Origin: Strongylocentrotus droebachiensis
Lineage: Eukaryota > Echinodermata > Echinoidea > Camarodonta > Strongylocentrotidae
DNA: 64,000 nucleotides
NCBI GenBank assembly: GCA_035222895.1
Contig: JAVYIG010006404.1
Span: 1-64,000 of the forward strand
Direction of reading: 5' to 3'
Positions 33,701 to 45,700 of this stretch are shown here, in pieces. Both the position numbers and the translations under genes were made by a program. Positions within the stretch are counted from its first letter, which is position 1, and the number at the start of each line of letters is the position of its first letter. Below the pieces are notes generated by a model. It saw nothing but the letters and a program-made list of their open reading frames with translations. It ran no database searches and was not told where the DNA came from.

Positions 33701-36700
33701 TGAGATATTTATCTCTTACTAGTTTCTAGTGAATATTTTGAGTACCAGTATGGAAGTCATGGTATGGTAGCACTTTGGATTAAATTTCAGGTCACCCTTT
33801 GATCTACATGTACTGTATGCACTAGTCACCATTAGAGCATTATAAAACCCTACACCCATCTACATGTAGTAGTGGTTAGCTATTAGGGAATAAAATGACA
33901 TCTTAATCATTGCAGTGGCTATGCATAATGTACACTTAAAGGTAATACAAAGTTTTGGGAATTTTTGAAAATTGGGTGGATAGCGATTCTTTACAATTTT
34001 GATATATTTGGATGCCCCTGTGGATGTATTATAAGCACTAGAAAATTTAGCTCCTAAAACACTACTGATTTGGAGAAAAATTGAATATAAAAATTTACCG
34101 GTACTCCCGGTAAATTTTGATGAATTTCAAATAGCGCCTACGGCCGTACAATGGTAGCTGCGACCATGAAAATCTCAGAATATGTAGTTGTGATATATAT
34201 TCCAAACGGTAATAGCAAATCGGTCAATTTTATTAAAATAACATTGTTTTATAGCTAAATTAATATATTGACCTTGAGAGGGCACCATACAACATAAAGA
34301 GTTTATTATTTACAATTTCATCACTTTAGACTTGATTTCAACCGCGACAACGATCACTGAATATTGTAGGATCGCCTATGCTTCCAATATGTACATTTGA
34401 ACCAAATTCATGACCCCATACCAAAACTTTGTAATACCTTTAAGCATGGTGTGACTCGTGCGACCTACTTAAATGTACATGTAGTCTATGATTCAGTGAT
34501 TCATCTTTTAAGCTTTTCAATTAACAACCTGTCACAATGAAACAGCATTGTAAATATCATGCTAACTTTTTGTGACATGTGCATTACATGGACATGCAAA
34601 AATAATTAGAAAAACAAGGCTATACATTGTATGTCAATTTTGTACTTTATCTACTGACATCTAAATTGGACCTGTACATTGTACAGCAAACAAAGTGACA
34701 GAGAACCAATAACATGCATACGAAATTGACATATAAAGTATTTTCTAATCATTTTTGCATGTTATTGGTTCTCTGTCATTTTGATGTCAAAAGATATAGT
34801 ACAAAATTGACATTTTAATTAAAATTTGTCTGTAGACTGTATAATTCTACTTTTGATCAAAACATAACCATATGTACATGTATGTACATTATGTAGTATA
34901 ATATAAACATGTAATGTCCATTGTATGTACTGTACTTAGCTCTACTTTTTCATTAAAATCTAATTATAAACACTAAATCAAATTTTGATCAAAGAAGATG
35001 AAATGAAGTGCTGAAATTTAATCAAAATAGTGACCATATGTTGGGAAGATATGACATTAAATCAATGTACCCCAGTCATAAACATATTAGATATTAAATT
35101 AATACAGGTGCAATTTTAATCATTTCACCCTTTGAAACAGGAGAGAACAAAACCATAATCTGGGGTTGATTAATGATAAATCAAAATTTGACAGCATTGA
35201 TTTTCCAGTTCATTTTGCAATCACCTGCATACCAGTATGTACATTACGAGTGATATTCACTCAGGTATGTAGTGTGAGCGCTGTCACCAGTGGGACGGTG
35301 GACGTCACAAACCAAATCACAGCACAGCACAGGAGCGTGCATGCATGCAAATCGAGCACAAGCAGGGCACTCCCCATACATGTATACACGTGGAACTTCT
35401 TCTACTCTCTATTGATTCATTCATTATGCAGTGCTTAGGGCTTTATGATGAAGCCCCATATGCTGCAACAACATAAAAGGCTTAATAAGGTAATGAGTTG
35501 AGTATAATAGTCAGACAGCTGCATTTTTTTTTTCAGAGCACTTCTTTGAAGTACTCTTTTTAAATCCAAAGGTTTCTTTCAGAGTTTCATAGAAATCTGT
35601 TATACTTTTAATAATCCACTTTACATTTTGTAGGCCTAGGTATTAAAGGTAAAGATCAGTTCTGGTCATGCGATTGCATTGTGAAAGAAACGTTGTGGAA
35701 TTGATCAAATAAGGTTGATCATCTAGCGTATTGGTGTGTACTGCAAGGTTCTGGAATCATCAAAATGATAACAAATTTGGCCCAGTCTTGGTAAAGTTAC
35801 AAGCACTGTACACAGAAAAATGTATATGGGACTACGCGACACATGGGCGATATCTATATGCAGTCCGGATAGATACAATAATTTACCAAATATATCAATT
35901 AGTAGACGGTTTCCCGGCAAATTTTGTATTAGTAAACACATTTTCTTTCACATGATTGGTAATAAGAGCTTCCATTTCATGTTTTAGAGGGGGGCGTTTC
36001 CAAAACTGGTCTTTACCTTTAACTTTCAAAGACTGCTATTATCTTACCTCATTAGCTAACATCTGGTAGAGTTCTGCCTTGCTTATGTGCAACCTTTCTC
36101 TGTCGGTGCTATCAATTACTAGAATGATGAACTGAAACAAGAAACAAGGAAACCAATTAGTTAAGACAATTATACAGGATGGTACAATCAACACTAGCCT
36201 ATTTGCAAAGAGCAATTAACAATGGTGAAGTATGGAAAAGAAATATTATTTCATGTCTTTGCAATACATACACTTGTAAGGCTATCTTATAAATTTTAAT
36301 CACAATTTTGTTGTTGTCAATCAAGAAGTTACTTTAATTTTTAAACGGCAGACAAATGACACAAAATTACATATTAGTGAAAGTTTTAGGAAGGTTCATT
36401 AATCTACAGTACATTGTATGACAGGATATGACAGAAATAAAAAAGTTATGAACTTTTTAATAAAAATTGTAATCAATCAAATAAAAATTGACATCTTTAA
36501 AAATGCGCATCCGGCACATTACATGTACAGGGTGTATAACTTGGAGGGCATTCCTCTTATTTGTATATATAGACATTTTATAGAAATTTGAATATTCTCA
36601 GTTGCTGTGATCTATTTTGTAGAGGTGTGTGTACCGGTATATATTTTAATGTGTCCTCTACAAGGGCAGATGCCTCATGAATAAAAGAATAGCAAATTAA

Positions 36701-39700
36701 CACATTTTAATCAACAACATATGGAAGAGATGCACAGTGTTTGATGATTACAATTTTAAAACTGCATAACTTTCTTATCCCTAAGGGCTTGTTCAGATAT
36801 GAAGTAGCAAAACCGCTCTGTTTCTTTAAACATAGATATGTTAATATATTGTATGGCAACTGTGTACGCAACCGAAGCCTTGCACATATTCACAGTGTTA
36901 TAACATACAGAAATGTGAAGGGTGTTAATTACCAGTACAATAAATGTAGGTCATTATATAAAAACCACAGCAGTTTACCAGGGTATATCTGAACAAGGCG
37001 ACCTAGATTTTCCCCTACATGTACATGTACATACATTGTAGAGCTGTCATGGATATGTTGCTCTCATTTTTAATGTTTTTTTTTTTCATTTTTTATATGC
37101 CAGAGTGGACTTCCCTCTTAACTGATGCTCTAGCAAACTGTATGTTCACGATTGATAATTTCACACACCCATACAAATTGACCTCCATACCTTGAAATGA
37201 TATGTAACTTATATCTCAACAAATATGCAAAAGCAATGACATTAGAGTGAGTCATTCTGATTCCTGAGATAACAATGATACACAGAGAAGGCCTACCTAC
37301 CGGTATTCAAATAACCTGTAATATTTCATACAACATGTACACATACTGTACTTGTGTACAGTACATGTATGTAATACTGTGGAGAGACCAACAGAGTACT
37401 TCGCCTAGCCTAGCTAGATGTACATGTATAGAGTGAATACATGCACAGTACTGGACTTACTGGTACTTGTACATGTACATGTACTGTGCCAGTGAATATG
37501 TTAAGAAGAATTTCTTTTTCATTTCCATGGTATTTTAATACCGGGACTTCTAATTTCAAATTTCTTTCTTTCACTCAATTAAAAAGAGTGAACATCTACA
37601 TACATTTATGTACATCATTCAAGAATACAGCGAAACCAAACCCAGTGGGGTTATATAAAATAGAAAATAGAAAAGTTCATGCAAATGTAAGCCTTGGCAC
37701 TATTATTCCCTGCTACAATGGTATGCATGTACTGAACATGTAAATCTGTACTTTACATATGGAGTAACAACAAAAGAAAATCCCATACCATGGGGAATTC
37801 CCCCACATGTATTAAAGGAAAACAAACACACGTCATCATTTCCATCTCATTCACTACTACCCGAACACAAAAGAAACGAAAGTCATAACAATATGGACAC
37901 TGTTTAGTGTTAAATACACATTCCAGATGAATCACAACCACAATGCACACGTGGAACATTTGATGTCTGTGCTATTGTTATGAATATCTACATGAAGCGC
38001 TAAAGGGAAATACCATGGGTAATTCCATAAATTAAGGACCCACTTTGGTGTCCCACTTACTGTACATGTACATACATGTAAGGAACCTACACATATTTGT
38101 GGCTCTGAGTAAAGACTGAAATAGTGGAGTGAGATTGTTAAGTGATTCTAGGTATGAGGGTGCAATATTATGCTTGGAAATCACTTTACAATGTCACTCA
38201 ACTACTTAAGTCTTTACTCAGGAATTACTCAAATCTAGTAGTCATCACACTGGAGTAGATTTAACATCAACTTAAAACCTCACGAGCAAGATTTTTTTTT
38301 AAAGGGACTTGTGCTTCATTATTCATGACAGAGTATCTACAATGTAATAGGAGAATGCACAGTAGGCTACCTACAGGTGCAAATTACACATCCTAGCCTA
38401 ACCGTGATTTATCCTCATTTTAAAGATAAAGACCAGTTACGGTCATGCCATTGCATTGTGAAAGAAACGTTGTGAAATCGATCAGAAAAGGTTGATCATC
38501 TACATGTAGATGCACTGCAACGTTCTGGAATCATCAAAATGATAAGAAATTTGTCCCAGTCTTCATAAAGTTACAAGCACTGTACACAGAAAGATGTATA
38601 TGGGACTGCGAGACACGTTCGTTTTTATCTCTCACACACCAATAGATAAAAAAAATTACCAAATATATCAATTAGTAGGCGGTTTCCCGGCAAAATTTTT
38701 ATCATCATGTATTATTCAAAACATATTCTTTCACATGATTGGTAATAATTAAGAGCTTTCATTTCATTTTTTGAAATTGGGACGTTTAATATACTGGTCT
38801 TTACATTTATTAAACCAGAATCATTCTCGAACAAAATAAAAAATGAAATAATACCATCATGAAGTGAAAGTGAGAACTTGACAACATAGTTTTTGTTCGT
38901 TTATTGGGTTACATGATGATGGCAATTTTTACTAGATTAGAAGATTGATACTCCAATGCTCAACAAATCAGTAAACTTAATATACCAACTTAATTCTGCT
39001 CGAAAGGGGGAGGCGCAATGGCTCAGTGGTAGAGCAGGGGTCTCGTAACCGGGAGATTCCGGTTTCAAACCAATTTGATGCACTACTAGCACTAGTGTCC
39101 TTTAGTAAGGCACTAATCCTTATTACCAAGTCCTTCGGAGAGGACAAAAAGCCGTAGGTTCCTTGGCTGCTTAGTTACAAGTATTCATTACTTTCTATTA
39201 AAGTAGTCAGGTAAAGACAAACATATAATTTAGTATCCTTAATGCTGGCAAATCGTAATTTTGGTCTTACCTGTGTGCCTGCATAGTACGTGCTCCATGC
39301 TGTGCGTAGCGAATCCTGCCCCCCTATGTCCCACATTAAGAAGTGTATGTTTTTCCATGTGACTTCCTCAACATTGCTACCGATGGTGGGTGATGTATGC
39401 ACCACCTCATTCATCAAACTGAGAAGGAAAATCAAGGAGACATGTGATTATATAACAGTCAAACCTGTCTAATAGGAAGAAAATCAGAATTTATACACCT
39501 GTATATAAAGAGCTTAATTCCAAAAAGAGCTACATCCACTTTTGATGAAAATTGAGTTATTGAAATCAGGACATTGTTCCCTTCAGTACCCGTCTCTCAA
39601 CAAAAGTATTTACCTAAATTTTTAGAGCAATTATGAAAGAATGCACCTTCTAATATCACTTTTCCATAGATGCCTGTACAAAATCTGGTAAACATTTTCC

Positions 39701-42700
39701 TTTTTCTTCAAAGTTACAAAAATGGATTTAGCTCCTTTTGGAATTAGTGTAGGTACTTTACGCAGAATTGAACATTTAGACAGAATAATAATTTGAATGA
39801 AACACTCCAAGTTCTATCAAACACTCTTCAGAATAGGCAGTATCTTCTGAACACTGTGATACCAACTTCAGTATCACTAGTTCCTCTCAAATTTTCTTCT
39901 CCTCTTTTCCTCCTTATTTATAATCAATTTTTCAAAATTTGTCTTCTTCTTTCATTCCTAAGAACTTCTGACTCTACGATCATTTTAAATCCCCTTCTAA
40001 ACACAAGGATACATCATCATGCTTGCTACTCAATATCTCGACTCGACAATTGAATTAGTGAACTGCAAATCATATTATACTCTATCCTTATTGTTATACA
40101 GTGCGTCCCAGAAAAAACGAAACCGAGAAGTATTGATGTTCTATCATAACTTAATCACAACTATAATTAATGAATGATACATATTTGGAAAGCTTAGAGT
40201 CTCCTCTTTCATGTGATGCTACGCAGATAATGCATATTTCTCGCATTAGTGAATAAAAGCAATTTGAAGGAAGGAAACCAAAAAGACATTTGGCGGGCGG
40301 TATCTGAATTTCGAAGAAAAATTCACATTTGTTAATTTCGTTTATTGATACGGCAGGCAGCCAGTGAAAACAAATTTGTTTAATAAAATTATGGAAATGC
40401 AAGCACTACTTTAAACAAACAGAACTTTGTTATTTCTCGCTCATTTTTCCTGATTGAGGTGTCATATGAAAGGGCAGAAACTCAACTTTCTTGAAATGTG
40501 AATTTTTCTTCGAAATTCAGATACCGCCCGCCAAATGTCTTTTTGGTTTCCTTCCTTCAAATTGCTTTTATTCACTAATGCGAGAAATATGCATTATCTG
40601 AGTAGCATCAACTGAAAGAGGAGACTCTAAGCTTTCCAAATATGTATCATTCATTAATTATGGTTGTGATTAAGTTATGATAAAACATCGATACTTCTCG
40701 GTTTCGTTTTTTCTGGGACGCACTGTATAATTAAAAACAAACAAAATCAATCAAGAAAACACTGAAATGCAATAACTACATGTACTTACATTTGATACAG
40801 TATTGTTGTCTTGCCTGCATTATCCAGGCCTACTATGATCACCTTGTGTTCTGAAAACAAAATGAAATCGAGAAAGAAAAAAATATTTTTCAGTATCAAC
40901 AAATGAACAAATATACATGCAATTGTTTGACAGATAACACTTTTATAGAGAGAATCCATGGAGTGTTGTCCAATGTCACATGATGGCTTACTCAAACATG
41001 TACATGGATCTACATTATTATTAGGATTCACTGACTGTGTGCTTCTTCAACCATCCTATGAACAAATCAATAGTAGACATTCAATTTTCAATTCTGACTG
41101 CATTTTGGATATGATAAAAGGGCAAAAGTTTTAACATTTTTATAGAATTATGATTGAGGGCGTAAAATTCAAACATTTCATCCCATTTTATTTTTCATAC
41201 ATTAATAATACATCTTACATGTATTTACACTTTAACCAGTGGTACAGTAGTATCTATAAGATTTCAATTTCCAGATTGGGGTACCGGTACCTGAGTACCT
41301 CAAGAAATGCAATGGTTGAAATGCAATTGTTTTTTTTTCTTCACTTGTGTAATACAAACTATTCTGCTATTCATATGGAATATCATAAAAGACTTGCACC
41401 TCTCCCCAAATTTCTCCAAATCTCTCCCACACTTTCAGGATCTACGTTAACAGTGCATTGCATTGAACAAAGGTTGACCCGATTTAGGCAGCCATAAAAC
41501 TACCTCCCGATCTGCACGTTTAAAATAGCCCAAGGCTATCTTTTGTTACTTGAGAAATGAGCAGCTCATCCCTAAAATGAAATAAAAAAATATAACATAA
41601 TATACTTAAAAGCCCCACAAAACTACTTGTAATGGCCTCTCTACATGTACATTTGTAAGTCTAACCCTTTCGAGACAAGCATTACACATTTTGTGATTTG
41701 GCTAGGTAACTTTTGATTCAGAGCCTTACAAAATATACCAGAAGCATGAAAAGAAAGGGGAAAAATGTGCACCCAAAAAGTAATGTGTCCATATTTATTG
41801 CATGAATACAATGTGTTTGATGATACATGTAGGAACTTTTAAAAAAAGGGAAATACATGTAAGCTTTAAAATCTTTAAATTGGCAAATTATTGAGAGGTT
41901 GAAAATCATAGTTTTTCTATCAAACTTGGCAATTTTTTTCAACATTTGAACAAAATCCTACCCAAGTATATTTTCTGAGACATTGCATCTTATTCGAGCA
42001 ATGCAGCATTAAATAAAATAAATTATTGTTGCCAATTCGAGGAACAATATGTACATGTAGTTGGTATGTGCATGCATGCAGGCCATATGGGCAACAAAGG
42101 AATACTGTAAGGTCTGGATTCAAGACTGTGGTTGGAACAGGTAAAGAAACTTGTTTCCCAGTAGAGCTTCCTGTGTGGGTTGGAGTGTCAAAAACACACA
42201 TGTACGACCTGTAAAGGTCTACATTGTACTTGAATGACTAAAAGGAGAATTCAGGATGTAATGTGGTACAGAGGATGACACATTTGATTGTTTTCTTCCT
42301 ACACACTCAAGCCATACTGTACACATGAAGTACAATGTACTTGTTTGAGTGAGGTAGTCTATGTACTGTTGAAACTATAGTGCTCTGTGTCAATTGACTC
42401 AAGCCTCTACATATACTTAAATCTTAACTTCAACACTGGACCAAACACTATACCACAGTACCAAACCCTAACCCTAAACTCCCACCCCCTTGCAACCCTA
42501 AAACCACAAAGTTTGATGAATGATGCCAAGAGTATTTATCACAGAGCATCTGGCGCAGGGGCAAATTTGTCTACCGTACGGTAGACACATCATGTACATG
42601 TACAATGTACATGCTAATATCGGAATTGACTTTCATGACATGGTTTTTTATTATTTTCTTTCTTTCATACACATACTGTATGAAAAATATACAAGTCTGG

Positions 42701-45700
42701 ACAAAGTATTACACAAATTCTTATGATTCAGAAGTACACTTATAAATGTAAATCTTCATCATTACGTACTACTGGATACTGTATGTACAATTGTTGTACA
42801 GTGCATTAACGAATCAAATGCCCCATGCACAAACTTTTGACCAAATAACTGCTGGTTTGAATTGAAATCATGTACCAATCACTTGCATTGTTCGCTGGTC
42901 TAGGCCAGTGAAGCCGGACACCCATATCAGTGTACATCATAAACCAATTCTATTCACAGCATGCAAATCAAAATGGATCAAGAATCTGAGTAAAAATTTG
43001 GACCAAACTTTCTGTAATCAAATTGGATTTATGTACACTATGTATTATATTAAATCCTAATTGTCTTCATAATGTTTCAAATAACAGGTTTCCAAATGAA
43101 ACCACATTTCAAATACTGGCCTTGTCTACTGTCACTCAGTTTTTCCCCCCTACCACTCACTACAGGTACTCAGCAAGTCAACCTTCTAAAGGTGAGTCTT
43201 TATTTTAAATAGCTAATACATGTACCTTACAGTTACACCGTTTGCATGCTCACCAAAGTAAATAGAAGCACTTCTAGATTAAAGAGAAGATTAAGTTCTG
43301 GGAAAGGTTAAAAATAATTTGTGAGCTTTGTTATTCTTTTTAAGTTAGTGCGGAAGAGTGTCAATAAAAAAAATGTCACGTTAAACTGATGGTTCTTCAA
43401 ATGTCTTCACATTTAAAATATGACAAGCAACAGCCGGACTACACCGTGCATGCCACATGTTTGTTTAGTCCCACTCATTTCTGCATACAGTTCATTGTGA
43501 ATCTTCTAATAGTAAGACCGAGCTGTTTCTTATCATTTTTTATGATTCCAAAACCTTACAGTATACAAACACATATGTACACCGATACTAATATGTGATA
43601 CAAACCGGAAATCAACCTTTCCAATATTGTTTCACATTGCAATTATATTACATGGCCAGGGGCCCTGCTTCATAAAACTTGTTATCAATTATAATAAGTA
43701 CAGATATTCCATTTCTAATTGTCTATAACAAATTTGCTCACAGCCAATCAAGTGCAACAATTTTAGTACCTTTTAGAACAGTTATTGCAACTTGTTATTG
43801 ATAACAAGTTTTCTGAAACAGGGACAAGATCTTAACTTTATCTTTAAAACCTGAATTAAACTCCAGTTTGATTTGTTTACAATAGCTTGTGGGAGTGTAC
43901 ACGCAAGTTGAGTCACATGGTCAGTCGATACCGCTCTATTGTACACAAAATAAATAAGAAGACTTTAGGCCTAAATACATGTACAATGACAATCAATCTG
44001 CACGACATACAGAATGAAACGTAAATATGGACTACTTCTTACGGATACCCAAATCAGTTCTACCAGAATAGCTATTTCTGTATCATGCATTGTTACAGGA
44101 TTTGGAATTGTGGAAAGGTTTCTAGTATTGAGCCATTAGCTACATGTACACTGTACATGTACATAAGGAATGAAGGATACCGGTAGGGTAACCGCAAACT
44201 TCCAAGGAGTTCAAGCCCATTTACAGTTTGGGGATGATGTAGTATTAAATAATGGTGTGAAAAGTTGTTAGATGCTGTCTTAAACTGTTCCACAAGAATT
44301 TGTTTTGTTTGGGGGGGGGGGGGGAGGGGGGCTTTTTAAGCATAATAGCAGGGCCTGACCTTTACTTTTTTTTTAGGGAGCCAGCCGGGCTCCTCAAGCA
44401 CTTTTTCAGGGAGCCCGCAGGGGTTTCGAGGGGAGCCCAAGTTTATCACGTTTTTTTTGTGGTCATAATAATGGTCATTAACTATTAAAAAATTAAAACA
44501 CACCGTCACGATACCTTTTTTTATAATCATCAGCGCTGGGACCAGGGAGGGGTGTATTATTATGAACCGACTACCATCCATCATGAATCGGTTGTTTATC
44601 CCCTTTTTCATTTAGGGTCCCTTGACCCATTATCACTCAGTAATTAATACTAGAATCATACACTAAGCCTACAAAAAAAATAGTGAGCCGGGAAGAGGGG
44701 GCAGTGAGTGATAACTAAACAAAAAGTTTTTTAAAAAAAGAAAAAAAAAAAAGAAGAAAAGAAAAGAAAGAAAAATATTAAATCTACAAATTTTAATGTC
44801 CTAATATAGTAAATCTGGAGGCTCAAACTGTATGGACAGAACGGTACCATTAAAAAACCAGTATCTAAATTTAGCTAACTAGGGGACAGCTCGATATCCT
44901 ACCGGACCCCCTGGATCAGACCCATTTATTTAGGGTGGCGACTCACACTATGATTGTGTTTAATAAATCCGTTCCCGCGGCAATTTCTGGAGGTCATGTT
45001 CAGCCAAATTCAGTCTATAAATTCTCAGTGACATCTTTGTTTACATTAATTCAGCCACTGGGAATGCCCTGGGGGCTCAATGACCGCGCGAACATACCAT
45101 TGATTATATTTCTCATGCAATCGTTACCAAACAACACAGGCACTATGTTGAAAGTGTCGACGTGACTCACTGTTTTCATGAATGAAATCTTGCAAACAAA
45201 AGCTCAGTCGTAATAGCAGACGAAACGTGATTGAAATAGTCAAATACTTTTTTTTTTTTTAATTAATCAAATGACGTATTACTATATGACAGCCAACCCA
45301 TGGAAGGCTAAATTACTTTCAGTTTACAATAAAAACATTTTGTGAAATACATAAACTGTAAGAAAAAAACACACAACAGTTTATAGTAGTATACAAACCT
45401 TGCGAAAACATATGAAAGAAATAATAAATGTATTTATTGATTGCCGTTAAGTTAGTCCAACGACATTCAAGTCAAACCTTTTTATTCCATATTTTATTCT
45501 TTTCAGTCCCTTTGACCGTTTATACACGCCTTTTTAACGATTAGCCACGAATCTCCCTAATTCGTACATATGTTCACAAAACAACAATCAACCCCTTTTT
45601 ACACACGCCTTTGAAGTTTGTAGTTCGTAAAATTATGTTCAAACAATAATCAAGTCCATCCAGGCACGCACGCTGAAGAATAAGCACTCACGATCACAAA

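Larger units (their letters stand above)
32700..34460. repeat. Large tandem duplication in ARL5 intron 4, second copy carrying two insertions
   Basis: Block 1 (about 32700-33200) and block 2 (about 33200-34460) share ATTAAGGATCTCT, GAAGCAT, CAGAAAGA, TAGTGAATATTTTGAGTA, GGTCACCCTTTGATCTACAT, GTGGTTAGCTATTAGGGAA and TTAAGCATGGTGTGA. Block 2 is interrupted by a SINE (33252) and a TTAA element (33940). Block 1 keeps the empty sites. Confidence 0.85.

Noticed and set aside
35723-35955. Overlapping frames on both strands near ARL5 exon 4
   Set aside because: They lie wholly inside the TTAA-flanked MITE at 35647-36018, and the second copy does not conserve them.
42420-42510. Telomere-like CCCTAA repeat
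   Set aside because: Only scattered ACCCTAA words in a degenerate intronic stretch, not a perfect array.
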